In this document: positions 11,912 to 25,900 of the stretch, piece by piece | Position numbering within the stretch: position 1 is the stretch's first letter | How the letters are laid out: each line of letters opens with the position of its first letter | NCBI GenBank assembly: GCA_037833965.1 | Contig: AP031355.1 | Span: 583,501 to 647,500 of the forward strand | Source: Marchantia polymorpha subsp. ruderalis | Taxonomy: Eukaryota; Streptophyta; Marchantiopsida; Marchantiales; Marchantiaceae | DNA: 64,000 nucleotides | Direction: 5' to 3' | Translations under genes and position numbers: made by a program | The notes under the pieces: generated by a model | The model's database searches: none | Seen by the model: the letters and a program-made list of their open reading frames with translations, nothing else | Told to the model about the DNA's origin: nothing

Positions 11912-14900
11912 GGAGAATACATGATTGTATGAGAATTGAGAATGAAAATTGATAAGATTTGCATATCAATCAACTAGATTAATCCAAACTGTGACAAAGA
12001 ACTATAGCTCAATAAGAATACAATTTAATTTATTGCATATGCAACTTAATTATCCAAAACTTATAAGTTAGAATATTAACATTAGCCTATGAAAAAACAT
12101 CAATTTTTCTCATTAATCTTCAATCAAAATGCACTATTTGTTGTCTTTAGATTAAGCTTCTTAAAAAATCTAATATGTAGAAAATCAACTCATTGAATAT
12201 CTCTCAGATCATGCATATGGTAGATCAAAATCCACTATTGTGTGCCCATATCATGTTCAAATTCACCCATGTTCATGGCTTTTGCATGGTCATGAATTTA
12301 ATATTATTGTTCATAGATGAGTAAAAATACTTATTCAGGTGGATTTATATGAGCATAGCTTTTTTATTTGTTTAAAATCATATTGCCAATATGGTTTTTA
12401 AAAAAATCAAAAAAGCTCTGCACATCTTTGCTCTGTTAGATAAAATTATTGTTGTGGCAAATTATGAATGAAACATTGTTGCCAAATATGACATTTTGAA
12501 ATATTTGTTGGATGCATTGATCAAAAGATTGCAAATCGTTGATCTACGTACACAATATGACCACAAAACATGTTTCAGTAATTAAAGGTAAAAAATCGTT
12601 CTATCAATACTTTGATGAGATCAATATGACGATTCTATACTCTCATTGACGTTTGTAAGAGTTTGATATCATCTTTTAAAAATTAAATCTTCAATCAAAA
12701 TTGTTGAAGATGCTGAAAGAAGAAGATGCAACGAGATGAAACTCGCTATATTATTGATTGTTTTGTGTTTTTGAAACACTAAATGATGTGATGAATGCGG
12801 ATGCATAAAGATCATTCAATAAAGATGCAATACAAAAAATTGCCTAAATCTTACATTATTTTTTTGAAATAATTTATTAACTTGTTGGCATCATTTCAAA
12901 AATCAACTTTTGATCTTGAACAATTCAAAGAGAATACATTGCACAAGGTTGTATTTTGACAATTTTAATTGTTGAAGCATCTAAAATCAGTTATCAACAA
13001 TGTGATTATTGACAATGGTGTTGTTATTGCTAGCAAAAACTACCTTTTGATCATAGTTTATAAATGTCTCTAGACAATTTTAGTGCAAGAGAAGATGAAG
13101 CTCGACATGTTTTATGTTGTAGTAACATTTTTAGATTCCTTCATGCAAAATGATATGCACAAGATGGAGATTCTTGAAGATATAGATAGTAAGGCAAATG
13201 CAAAACTAAAGACAGTTATGAGTTCGATTGACATAGGGAGGGTTTGGTAAATTTGGATCACAAGATAGACAATTTAGAATGTAAGACAAAAATAAAACTA
13301 AGAACAATTATGAGATTAATTAACACAAGGGAGATTTTGGTAGATTTGGATCACAGTAAAGATATACCCAGGTCCCATAAAAAAAAAGCGCCGTATTGAT
13401 GACACATCGTCTATGTAGGTTGAGTTTGAGTAAGAGTTAGAAGAGATTTATGGCAATGGGAAAAATTCTTAGTTGTCAGCGGCCTGGACGTTTGTATTTT
13501 GCTTGAATGAGCAATACTAGATCACCAATCTAAAAAAAAAGTGATCATTGTAGCAATGAGCTCACTATTTTTATTGAATCGTCATACCACTACTAAATTC
13601 AACGATATCATAAATGTGATGGAAGCATAAAGGAGAATCCACAATTCTATCATGTTGCGTTCAAATCTATAGATCCTTGCATCCACTCCAAATCGGAGTC
13701 AAATTTCTTGGTTGGAATTCACTAAACAAGAGAACTTTGGGGCTCAAGTTCTGAAATAACTTGAGCTCCACATCAAGTTTTGTTTGTGAGATCCAACCAA
13801 GATTTGTGTAGAAGGGTAATACATAGGTGCAATTTGAATAGCATGGGGTGCTCACATGTAATGCTATGGGTGGGCATGATTAGCTCATGATGATGATGGT
13901 CTCGGTAGAATACAAATTTGAAATTAAATGTAAAATTTGAAGTAAAATGTCTGCTATAGACACTTAAAGTATATATACTGTGGACTTGTCCACCTTTCTC
14001 CAAGCTTTCATAATTTGGTACAAGACCATCACGTGATTCCACTCGAACTTTTTTTTTTTTTTTAATTTTTAATTCATCGTTTCATACTCTCTAACCTTCT
14101 CTTTGCTCATTCCTTAGTGCATCATTACATTCCAGTTTCCGAGCCTCTGCTTTAATGCTCCCATTCGCCAAACGAACTACAAATGAAATGCGTGATATAG
14201 CGGAATGAAATGACAAAGGAGAGGTGTTTCATAATCTGAATGCATTGAAGTGTTGGCTTTACTGCATGTGCTGCATTTCTTACCTTCATTCAGCAACGTG
14301 GATATCTACCACAGGAAAATGTTTTTTTTGACATCAAATTCTGCCCGGAAGCAACGTGGAAATCTACCACTAGATATTGCATTGCTTGACTTGGCGGCGA
14401 TAGGGACACATTTAGACTGTAACTGGTGTATCAAGTTACCACCCAGAAAGACATTTTTTAAAGAAATCATACCCATATACTGTACCCGGTGAGTACAGAC
14501 CTGCAGGCCTAAATTCCGCCGGGTAATCATGAATTTGCGCACGCTCCCGACACAGGGGATTGAGTAGATCAGCATGCATGGCAGTAATATCCGGTTCAGA
14601 TGAAATACTCAGCTTTCACATGAATGTCGGGTTTCGTGATCGCTCGTCTGCAGAATAGCAGGCATGAACTGGAGTTCTTCTAATCTTGTCCCACAATGAG
14701 AATTGCATCGCAGAGTGGTGGGACCGCAACCCTGGTTACAGGGACAAGGTCTAGAAGAACAGAACGACAAGAGAAAAATGGTTAGGCGTTGTTCTAAGTG
14801 AGCAAAACAATGGGAACAGTTCCCGTGCATGAAATTAGATGGAAAAAGTGGCAAGCAGGAGACTAAGGAAGGGTGGTAGGCAACAATCAGCATCGTGTTG

Positions 14901-15118
14901 GCGCAATTCATATTGATTGCCGTCGAGCAGATTATAATAAAGCTGGAAAAAGCACTTACACATCACTATTGTCTCTACTGTGTCCAGCAGGATGCACATT
15001 TTCCGACTGCTTCTGATAACACTCACCTTTTCAGGATAGACCAATTTCTTTGAGAAATTGCATTGTCAGAGATAAAGAAACGGAAGACAGAGAGAGTGAC
15101 TTCATTAGCAGTTTTCTC
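11912..15118. other. AT-rich intergenic DNA up to the PLAC8 gene
   Basis: No supportable gene. The first part (to about 13.6 kb) is very AT-rich and carries a diverged tandem pair listed separately. Composition becomes more balanced from about 14.1 kb toward the PLAC8 promoter, which must lie in the last kilobase; no convincing TATA box was found. Confidence 0.45.
13190..13370. repeat. Diverged tandem duplication, period 93 bp
   Basis: CTAAAGACAGTTATGAG at about 13,206 and CTAAGAACAATTATGAG at about 13,299 mark equivalent points of two units, and both end ATTTGGATCAC (13,251 and 13,344). Many substitutions separate them. The units look like a decayed coding repeat, but no frame remains open. 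Confidence 0.65.
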
Positions 15119-15130
15119 AGAGAGAGAGAG
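15119..15130. repeat. Short (AG)n run upstream of the PLAC8 start
   Basis: A run of about six AG dinucleotides lies 130 bp upstream of the PLAC8 ATG. GA/CT runs are common in plant core promoters and 5' leaders, so this may mark the transcribed leader. That is inference. Confidence 0.5.
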
Positions 15131-15262
15131 AGCATTCCTCGACATTGCAAGATTTTGGCGTTGTTTCGATAGACGATTGCCCGGAGAAGCACAAGAGCGA
15201 GATACTGCATAAGCTGACGGAAGAGAGTTTCTTCAGTGTGTAAAGGAGGACTGTTTTCAACC

Positions 15263-18200
15263 ATGGCGTCCTCTAAAAACAAGGCCTTACTTGAAGCTCG
15301 TAAAGATTTGCCCAATGTTTGGCATTCCCCACTTATGTACACATTGTGCGATTCTCCTCTTTGTAAGTTTCCTCGCCTTTCATATCTCGTCCATGTATGT
15401 TGTTACCATAGATTGTAGCCATGGAATATAGGATCAGGAGGAGGCTTCTCCCTGCAACAAATTCAAAGTTATCTGTGAGTATCGAAGTTTGGGCATTGGA
15501 TTCGAAGGAAAACTGCCCCGTTCTTCCGCTTGTAAGAAAATTGCAATTCGACGGATATCATTTGTAGAATACTTTAGTATATCGACCGACTGTCCATATG
15601 TTATCGAACTACATCCGGTCAGGCGAGACAGTCTTTTCTGTCGAACATTTTTGGGCAGCTGTTATCAAATTCATTGAAGAAGCTGAGCAGCAGGTGAACC
15701 GCGCATCAAAGGTTGGGAATTATGCAAATTGAGCAGCTAGAACGAGTGCTGTTATCAATGATATGGCAGAGATAAACTTTATCCGAGTGACGCAACTGTT
15801 GTCTATTAGGACCATAGTTTTAATAGTACAATATTTGAAAAGATCAATCAAGTAGATCTGTGTTATTTTCGAATAGCGGTGAAGTTTTCAAATTGGAGCA
15901 GCATATTCTTTCATGTACCGCTTGGTATCTTGAGTAAAGCCCCAGACGTGTTTGATGGTCTTGGATTCGAACCAAGTCCGGCTGAATGTGAGGGATGAAC
16001 AGATAGACGAACTATCACATCCCCGAAATTTAATGAAGGTCCAAGGATAACAGAGTGACCGGGAGAAATTAGTCCGAAAAATCTATTTGTAGGTTAAAGA
16101 TCAAAGCGTGAATTTTTTTTTCTCCGAAATTTTCTAGAGTGAAAGCAGTTTGCGTATTTGAAGAAGATGCATGGTTGAAGACCCTGAAGCCTTGGTAAGA
16201 CTGCCAGTCAAAGAGGAATGATGCGCTTAATCGTGATGAGAGCAGTTATTACATTCTGCTCACTTTTTTGAAGAATGTGAGTGTATTGTAGCATCTTTCT
16301 TCATCAAAATTAAGCGAATTTGATAGATTGAAGCTGGGTTAGGTGATCTTGAGAAAAATTCCGAGAGCAATTTCTCGTGTCCCTCTATATTCCCGTCCTG
16401 ACCAACACTGTTACGAACAAGCGTTAAAGTGTCTTTTTATGAAAACCGGAATCTTATAGCTTTCGAAACAGGGAGTTCAGCTTTTCCCCACAAGCTGTGT
16501 CAAGTGGGATAGGCCAGCTTGATCTATCAAGCCGACATTTGATGTGAATTGACTACGATGGTGCAATTCTTTTTCCTATCCTGCACGAGCACGGAAAGGG
16601 GTTGGAAGGGAGTGGGTGCCGTTGCGAAAAAGTAGCCTTTATGATGAGGGAGGCATTACTCTAGCCATGTGCGATCACAATATCTCAGAGATGAAGTCGG
16701 TTCTGAACGCGTTTGGATGTGTGGGCTTGGCATGTCTTCGACAGATTGCTGCTACAGTGTTTTATGGTAAGTTACCAATATTCTTCTTCATTCACTGCTA
16801 TCAGCATTACTGTGCCCCGTGCTTACTTTGAGTTCAATCAGCTGAAGGAGAACTACTTCTAGATATCCCAAACATGCAACCCTTCCAAGCCAGGCCCGCA
16901 AGTGAATGACCTGGATCCTATAGCAAACCTCTTATCATGGAAAAGTTTCTCTTACCTGTTAAAACATAGTTCTACCTCCATTTGCCACTCCGCTTTTCTT
17001 CTAATCAAGTGTAGGTACTAAACTCCATGAATATGCAGCCCTTATTGTGCAGCGTATCAGCTGCGTGGTCGAGCTTTACACGGAGACTGGTCTAGGTAAT
17101 GTCCTCGAACAATGCACGCTCCATCTTTAATTTCGTGGCTGATTACATTTTTTGTGTGGATACATCTAATGCTCTCTGATGTTTTAGGTTCACATGCTGT
17201 CAGGGTTCCATGCCCTGTAGTGGTTCGTGCGGCGAATCTAAATGTCCAAAGTTTTGCGCAGTGACTGAGGTGAACCAGTAACTTCCAACCTCTCTCTGTG
17301 TCGGAACATGCTGAAGCACTAGTATTGAATGAATACTAATGAATACACATGTTAATTGCTGTTGCTTTCATATCGAAGAACGAAGGACGAATCTCTCATC
17401 TTTCTGGTCTCCTGGAAGTCTATGCATTGAAACCAAGTGGTGTTACATTGATTAAACTACTGACAGTTCTAAGAAATGCTGCATGATCAAGGATTGGCCC
17501 TAGTGTTTCAAACACATGGCAGTGTAGTTAGTAGTGGGTTGTGGTTTTTTCTCCTTACATTTTTAAGTTGCAATAAATGTTGCGCGATCTGGTCCATCAC
17601 TAAAACTATCGGAACTTACAATGAATATGATTTCTTGCCTGAGACAGATTCACGTTATCAATAGCTGATCAATAATCGACTAACTCACTGATGGTTTAGT
17701 TAAGGATTGCTAACTTAACTTCTGGTTATGGTTTGCAGGTTTGCTGTTGCTTCACTTTATCTGTAGCTACTACACGATTCATGTTACAGGATGAACTTCG
17801 GATTCAAAACACAAAATGCGATAACTGCATAATTGTATTCTCCTTCACCCTCTTAAGCCCTCGTAGTTTTATTTTTGTGATTAAGGCTCATGATGACAAC
17901 CATTGAAGTTATATCTTGGGATATTAGTCAGTTCAGTATGGTTGTAGTTGTTCGACTCATTTTCATGAGAAACTTTGTTTGGAATGCAGGGAACGATGTT
18001 CGTCTTGCAGTATCTTAATTGCATATGCTCGATAGTTGCGTGCTTGACAGATATACCTCTCATTGATGAAGCAGCCCTTATCACAGACAGAGTAGCAGAT
18101 ATTGCATACTGCAGGTACAATGACACATCACTCTGCAGTTTTTTGTACCGCAAGTGAATGTCTTTTTGTCTTCAGGAATGGGCATAAGTATTGGCCTTAG

Positions 18201-19202
18201 TAGGGGAAATCCTTGAAATCACTGTAGCATCATATTGATTTAGTAATGTGTCAGTGATATGGATCTCTGGAGAAGGAACTTTAGCTTACCTGAGCTGGGA
18301 TCTGGTCACAGTTGCAAGAATATAAAGCAGTGGCACTCTTTATTTATACGTGGTCGAGGTGCTGCTCATATCTGAATAGGGGGTGCTCTACTGAATTCAA
18401 AATGAGAGGATTTGAGAATGTTTATCCGTCTACAGACGAGAAACTATGACTGCATGTTATGGTAAACTTTTGTGGTTGTTATGATAGTTTCAAGTAATCT
18501 ATTGATGGGCTGTTCGAAGAATGACATGATTCTGACATCTTCATGCTTTCTGCTTGAACCCTGTGCAGCGTATGTGCATGTATGCAGGTAAGACAATTTC
18601 CTCAATGCTCTGCCAATAGCCTTCAGTCTACGAGAGGCAAATACCACAGAATAAACTTCGTGTTCTTATAAATTGCTGTAGTTAGGCTCGTAGATTGTAA
18701 TCTCGCATTATCTTGTGTACTCGAGCCGTTGTGTAAGCAGTGTTTCTTGGATCCCTATACATCTGGATTGAAAATACACCCTGAAGTTTGGTCAATTCCG
18801 ATGGGATTCTACGAAACAAAACTTAGGAGATTTTTACTTCATATGTCCAACACCTCAAGTACAAGTTAGTGTCCCCATTAGATGACATCACCAACTTGTA
18901 CGGGATTATTACACCAGAATCAAGGTGAATGTCTATTGCATTCTTCAAAATGGAGGGCAACACTTGGCCACCAGTGTTTCTTTCACTTGAACGTAATCAT
19001 TTTAACGGAGGCATGTGCTCTTGTATCTATCTCCTGTTGTCTTTCAGAGAAACTTTTTCACTTGTAGTTTATGACCTTCAGTGCTCCGTATCGTTATCTG
19101 CAGACTCAGCACAAAATGGAGATGGATAAAAGGGATGGACTTATCGAGCCCCGGGATGGGACAGTTGTACGAGCTCCTCCAACTCAACATATGATGAAGT
19201 AA
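15263..19202 (+). CDS. PLAC8-domain Cys-rich membrane protein, eight exons
   Basis: The gene is invisible as one frame but assembles cleanly: 15263-15362, 16745-16766, 17039-17095, 17188-17269, 17739-17834, 17990-18114, 18569-18587, 19104-19202. All introns are GT-AG, phases match at every junction, and the sum is 600 nt (199 residues plus stop). The order of motifs fits the plant PLAC8 (Cys-rich) family: KDLPNVWHSPLM, a CCYSVLCPYC segment, AYQLRGRALHGDWSR, MPCSGSCGESKCPKFC, SVATTRFMLQDELRIQNTKC, a hydrophobic segment with FVLQYLNCICSIVACLTD, then VCACMQTQHKMEMDKRDG near the end. Cysteine-rich hydrophobic stretches suggest a small membrane protein. Relatives include cell-size regulators and cadmium-resistance proteins, but this subgroup is of unknown function. 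The 22-nt second exon supplies the CCYSVLC residues; its boundaries are inferred from phase and family fit. Confidence 0.85.
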
Positions 19203-19609
19203 CTAAGCTCTGATGGCTTCGGCTGTGCTGGCACCCTTTGTAAATTTCAGGTCAAGGACTTTTGCTCAGGTTGGTGCGATTTCTGCGCATCTTTTGCTTT
19301 CATGGGATCACTGAAATTAGTTCTTCGAATCAGCAAACGTAAACCTCCAACTACTCCAACTGTTGGAGCTCTGAAAGGCAAGCTGAGTTAACACTTCGGG
19401 GAAAATCTCTGCCAGTTCAGAGGAGCGAAGTGACATTCGCTTGCATTGGTTTAGGTTCTGTCAGCTAATCTGACTTAAGCATACTTTCAGAGGGTGCTGA
19501 CCATTTTTCATTGCATTTTTCATTGTATGTGTGTATTATGAAACCTACCTTGGATATTGTATATCAAATCCTATGCAGTCATTGTATCTGGATCTCAGGC
19601 AAGTGAAGT

Positions 19610-19927
19610 TTGAATTCAGTGTACAAGTGCATTGAACTCTTCAAAATACAACTACAAACTGATCTATTATGGACAATGTGCCCGATAAAAGGGTTTTCAG
19701 AACGACTCTTTTGTGATCTTGAATCAGAACGTATAGCATTATATGAGGCAAAGTTGTATCCAAAGGCATTGATGACAGATCTTAGGACTAAGTTAACACC
19801 GGCTCTTGGGGTATCCGAAGAACTGTCAATATTACTGACACAGAACACTACAGTTGCTTTTATCAAGAACATTCTACTCAATCTTGGTAAAGGTTCTTGG
19901 GGGGCACTGTCACAATCTGTATGGTAG
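19610..19927 (+). pseudogene. Possible fragment of a class V aminotransferase-like protein
   Basis: A 105-codon open frame contains LMTDLRTKLTPALGVSEEL followed by ILLTQNTTVAFIKNIL. The pattern of a helix ending in LGV, a short strand, then a T-x-NTT-A helix resembles the N-terminal part of PLP-dependent class V aminotransferases (isopenicillin-N-epimerase or cysteine-desulfhydrase type). I found no following exon with the lysine site, so if the match is right this is a fragment or one exon of a broken gene. It lies about 400 bp downstream of the PLAC8 stop on the same strand and could also be chance sequence. Confidence 0.25.
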
Positions 19928-22900
19928 TTGGAGAAGCATATTGCGAGGTGGAATCCTGGGATTTAATAAGACGGCTCTGTCTCTTACGTTCTTTGCATCC
20001 TGCAAAGCTTAAATCTCTTCATAGCTCTGTATCCGCAGTAGGTATTTTTCGTCAGTTTCCTTTTCTTTAAGCATCTGGGATTCACTGCAAAGTGGTCATA
20101 TCTACGAAGATTTGAGGATCTTAAAAGATCCCGCACGGGTCAGTCACTGTGGGCTAGGATGTAATTCTTCAGTACGTACGTAAATATACTATATATATAC
20201 ATCAATAAGGTTTTTTCTAGTTAAGAAAACATATGTAATAGCAATCACGCTTGGAGTTGTGGCTGGAAGGGTCAACATTAAAACCGCTAAGATTATCGCG
20301 AATTCTAAAGAGGAATTTCAAAAGTATGCGAGGTTCCTCCGTGATCATTGCTGAGGATTCCCCTTGAGCACTGATAGGATGTACACTTGCACTTACCTTC
20401 TTAGTAACCCTGCTGTACCAACTTAATCCACTCTTTCGGTTTGTGAGTAGGGGATTCGCTGAATGTTGCTCGTTTTGCACGAAAAATACTTGCTTCTGTC
20501 GGTGAGCATCTATTTTTTACTTCTATTGCTTCAGGCAGTAAACACATACATTGAAATAACTGCTTTTACCATCTGATCGATAGAACTTCAATTTACTGCC
20601 ACATTTTATTCTTTCGGTCATAACCCGCTTATCCTAAGGACTGTCAGTCTTGGAATGTCTGTATGTGTGTGTTTATATACTTCTTTTACCAAATCAATTC
20701 ATTTTAGTCAACGTGGGATCCGCAGGTAACGAAAGACCTTCAATTTATTGACTTGTCTTATAATTCGGGCACAGACCCCGTACCCCAAGGACTGTCGGTC
20801 TGTGCGTGTGGATCTATATGTTCATTTAAGGCTTTCAGTCAAACATCCCTGGAATGGATTGACTTGCGCACCATGTTGAATGGTTCTTAGAGAATGATGT
20901 TTAACATAGACCGCAGGCACTGCCCGCAGTCTTCCCATGTCTGCAGTACGTTCCGTAAGCAGTGTGACGTCACTCATGTACGAAGTGTACTACGTTCAGG
21001 TCTTGGAAAGATTTCCGACCAAATCTATGCGTGAAGATAGTCATGTATCTATGTACGGATTTGCATATTGTTCAGAAGTGCCACAACGTGGAGAATGTAT
21101 GACGACATACATTAAAATATTAACACATCAAGCCCCTGGTTGTAATGATCACATGTAAATGGAATGCGTTCCTTTCACTTCAACCAATCAAGAGGTCATT
21201 GCCAGTTCAAACAAGCTCCTCGCAGAGATGCTTCGTCTCCACTATCGTAATGATCCCTATTAGACTGAGTCCATCGGCACAACGTAATACACCGAAATCT
21301 CGAACTCTTTCCGCAATGCAAGAGTCGGGCCTTCTTTTCGGCTCGATTCTGAGAGTTGAAGTCGGTTCTCAAGACGAATTATGATCGTCACTTGAGGACA
21401 GACGATGTTGAGGATGTCGGGACTACTAGACAGAAGTTTTGTTTTAAGATCTTGGATCTACAAAGATGTGAATCTTGTTTACTCTACGAAAGACTACCAA
21501 TCAAAGAAGGAGCAAGTAGGTTGTATGCCACAGCCACTGACTGCGGTAGTCGCCACCTGTGAGCTACTTTTCTTTGAGCAAAGCCTACAGATTGTTCTCT
21601 ATGTTCGACAGTGCTTGAACCTTAAAAGCCATTGAACAAAGTATCGGACGATTGATCAATTACTTAGGCATAATGGGAAGTCAAAAGTTTCGACATTATA
21701 TAAGTGAATGCTTGCTCGGACAAGGTCTTTCGTTTTCCATACCCTATATCGGAAACATCAGCGGGTGAACTCGTGCAGTGTCCAAGATGAAGAGAGTTGA
21801 CTTTGTTCAGCGTCGACAAGGTACACTTCACTACGCGGTACAGTAGACCGTATGTAAATTGTAAAATTATAATACTATTCTCCCGGCTACTTAGGAGGCC
21901 CAAAAAGATCGCATTTTTGCACAACTGCTGTGTGTGAGTTATCACTATTATTCAGAACCTTCGATATCTGATTCAAACTGTAGAGAGCGCTCACGAGGGA
22001 CGTACTTGAACAGGAAGTTGCATGGAAGCACCATGGTCTCAAGTACAGTACTGCGCATGTCTTTTAGATCGACTTCACTGATAAGAATTGCCAGGTCAGC
22101 TCTCCAGGTCATAGATCAGGAAATCTTGGGTGATCTCCTCCAGAAAAATTCCATTGAAAATGTAAAATGCCTGCCAAAGAGAGACAATATACAAGCAGCT
22201 AGTAAGAGGGTGAAGTTCTTAAGACATGAGTAACATCAACGAAGAATGTATCCAGAAAGCCGTGTCGGCCGCACACAGAAAGAGGCTGAGCAAGTGGCAG
22301 AATAGTATGATCAAGCGCACCGAGACGAGGCTCACTCTTTGAGATACACTCACATCTGTATCGTTCACTGAACGTTTTGATGGGGTTCGAAGTTGGCATA
22401 ATTTCACCTTAAAGCGGACAGATTACACTCTTTTTCCCCGAACTACTAAATCCCTTCATAACTTCACACATTCATGACGACGGAAGTTGTGGAAGATCAA
22501 GAAACTGACTTCTTCATTGGAACAATTTTAAATATGAACATGTCGCAGTTCTGGTAAACGTCATATTCGAAGAAACGCAGTAACGTCAAATCAAGACGTT
22601 ATACTAATGTCATATTATGCGACGTTTGTCTCCCAGTGTTTCGTAACACGTGTATACCAGATACTTTTTTCAGCTACAAATCTGAGAGTAGAGGTCCAAC
22701 CTTAGAAATGAAATTATCCACCATGAGAGAGGACTATAGTTTTCTCTTGTGAACCCTCGTAAAGTCCTCCAGAAGACATAGTGTTCCGCTTGCAGATACT
22801 GGATAAGAATCATTCAGCCGCTTTAACACATATGGCTTCATGTTTGCAACTTGTACATCTTTGGTCTTCTTCAGACAACAGTTTCCTTTTGTCCAAAAAA

Positions 22901-25900
22901 AGCTTCGAATGTCAACAGTAAATAGAGAGCTTTGCGCTTAAATGTATTGTCAACTCTCGAACAACGTTCATATGCTTTTCCATCACATAATTCGCTCACA
23001 AGTATCACAAAAACCTTACTCTATAATGAAGAACATTACACAGAATTCACTTTGATACTAACTGCAAAGGGCGATTCGTCTTACAGCATAGATGCTGGGA
23101 TGATGTTCTTGTTGAGAATTCGATGCCTCTGAACTATGTCTCTCGTGTACGACTAGCTTCATCTTGCTTGATTCAGTTCGGGCTCACATATGAGATTGTG
23201 CGTTGTGAGACTTTCTTTCCAAAACAAAATAACAAATTCCTAAACCGTCTTCCTGTACTAATTTTTGATGTTACAGTGGTGGCCCGGAGGGCGGGGAGAA
23301 GGAACGAACCATTTCTGTACTAGGCCTTCTTCATACATCAACACAGTTGCGGAATCTCGTTCCGAATCTGCTGTTCTTGCACGCGGGCAAGTGAATACGA
23401 AGGTCAAATCGTTGGGGAGCTTGACACAAAAGGATCTCTTCCTAATGTGCTTGAAGGTCTCGACTGAATATGATCGAGCAGTTTTCAAACTGCAACGTTT
23501 GGAACTGGCGCGCACACGCGCTAGTTCAAAGTGTATCAGTTGTGGGCTACCAACATGGGCGGCGCGCGGTATGCTGGCGAGGGAGCCAGCACTCTGTAGG
23601 TACACCGCATCATGTACGTATACAACTCAGCATCTGTTTGTCTCCTCCACCTTTACAGCTCAATAACCCTGAGTTCCAACTCGACACCTGTTTGTCCAGT
23701 CACCATGAAACCTTTCGGTGTTACAGTGTGTTATACGGGGACTCAAATCAAATCAAATTGTTAACACTCGGGCTGAAATAATTACAAATCTTCTCGTATC
23801 TTAAATTATTTTCCCGCATCTAGTACTACGATATTACCGGACACAATTACGCAATTTAGCCCGTCCCACACACTGCAGTCCACCAGTACCAAAAGAAGGT
23901 ATTGTCAAGAATTTTCCTAGAAACTCCTCGGGCAGGCCTTGAGTCTTCAATTTTCCATAACAGTCAAGTAGATTGCATTTCAAGCGAAATGCATAAAATG
24001 ATTACTACTAGTTGTTAGTCATTTATTCAGAGTTCTTTCAAGTTCTCGATACGTGCAGATTGCATTGTTTGTAAATATGAGTGTTTTTCTGCGTATGATG
24101 TACAAAGATAATGATTCAACGTACGGTGTTCCAACTCCAAGCGTAGCGTTAACAATCAAGGACTACATATAACACTATATATAGGGATTCAACTCGTTTT
24201 TACGTGGGAGTTATACAAAGGCATAGCCGTGAAATTCTAGACACTTGAGCAAAAATCAAAAAAAGTGTGAATCTCTTTCTACAATCCATGCTAGTCAAAA
24301 TGTATTCATCGTGTACATAGAGCACTGAAATACATATATGCATCAGAACATATTTTCATCATGATGCTACTAGGGGCTAGCTCTATCTTGGCATCTTTGG
24401 ATTCATCCATGTACAACTGCATAGGGGTTTCCCCCTTTTTGCTCTATTACTTGGTGTCTTTCTTCCTGTGTCATTGTACAAACAAGAGAGATTTATGGAG
24501 ACTACAGGCCTCCGACAGTGGGTTGTTCTGTAAAAGCAACGGACTCCCTATAGTTATTTCTGCGAATCAAGGTCGATGATATCGCTCATCGAACGCTTTC
24601 TCTATGAGCATGCGGGTGATTCAATCCTGATTTTTACGAAAGGATACAGAGTCAACTACGATATCACCTGGCAATTCACAACATGATTTATTATTTACCC
24701 GGTCCGTTTTTGTTTTGGAATCAAGTGCAAGGACATATCAATGCCCAGAAACTGTGATGGTGGAGGCTTATGTGGGGTCGGCTGCTGGAATGTCCGAATC
24801 ATGTTTATATGAAGGGTATCCGTTGCTGTCTAAGGCTCCTGGCTCTGCTGGATATCATAGCCAACCTCGTGCAGTGACACAAAGTTGTAATTCTCCGTGT
24901 GCTTCCAAAAGTGTCCAAAGTGATTATATTGACCTGAAACACTTCTTATTTTGGAAAAAGTTCCTCCGGATGAAGGAGGCAAGCCTTCACAAACCTGTTG
25001 GTCGCTTTTAAATTTAGTCCAGTTTTCAAGCGGCGGTAAGCATGATACTGCCACCTTGATGTTGCGTCTATCTATTTTGTACGGATTGTGCATGTTTTCC
25101 TTCCGACAGTCCTTATCAGAAAAAGTATGAGAAAGTCTCCTGTGCATATAAACTGGAGGACCAAAAGGTCAACAAAACACAATGTTTACCTGAAGAATCT
25201 CTTCTTCGTTTACATGCCAGCTCCTCGTGGATAGCTGAACAAATAAATGTTGATTCTCGTCTATATCTCGTGAAGAACGAGTCCAATATTCAGGAGTCGT
25301 TTTTGTGCTGCAAATCTGTACCTGTACCTTGTGTATGCCAAGTCAACAGTTTTAGTTGACACAGTCTACCGAGTTTAAGGATATACACGATAAGTGGAGG
25401 ACGGGATCATCAGAATGACAGCCACAACTAGAACATCTAACACATGTCAGAATTTTCAGGTACATATTAGCGAAACTGTTAACCTCGAGAATCCATGTCA
25501 ATGCAAGTTCCCTCCGATCGCATACAATCATTAGGTTCAATCCAGTTGACTGCTCTGCGTTCGATCAAGCAAAATTTTAAATGAAGAATTTGAACATATA
25601 GGCAGTTGATGTGTAGAAGTATTAAACAAATTAACTGGTGCAGATACCTTAGAAGCACATTTAGACGTGCTCAATAAGAGGCAGAAAAGGCCACATTAGC
25701 AGACTGAAGTAAAGGTTTTGGCCATCCAATAATATGGTGAGAGTATCTGTAAGATAGGCCGGTCGTGTCTGAGCTTATAATGGTGCTCTACTCGGCGATC
25801 TGAAAGACTGGAGACTTGTCTCCAACAGATAAACTGGAGGACGGTATACATAGACTTACATCTATTGATTGGTATTTAGATTTCCGTGGAATTGTTGAAA

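Noticed and set aside
15940..16015. A tRNA-like T-arm on the minus strand (CTTGG TTCGAAT CCAAG) with a partial acceptor match
   Set aside because: The span to the paired acceptor arm is about 64 nt, no D-arm GG is present and one acceptor pair fails. It lies inside PLAC8 intron 1.
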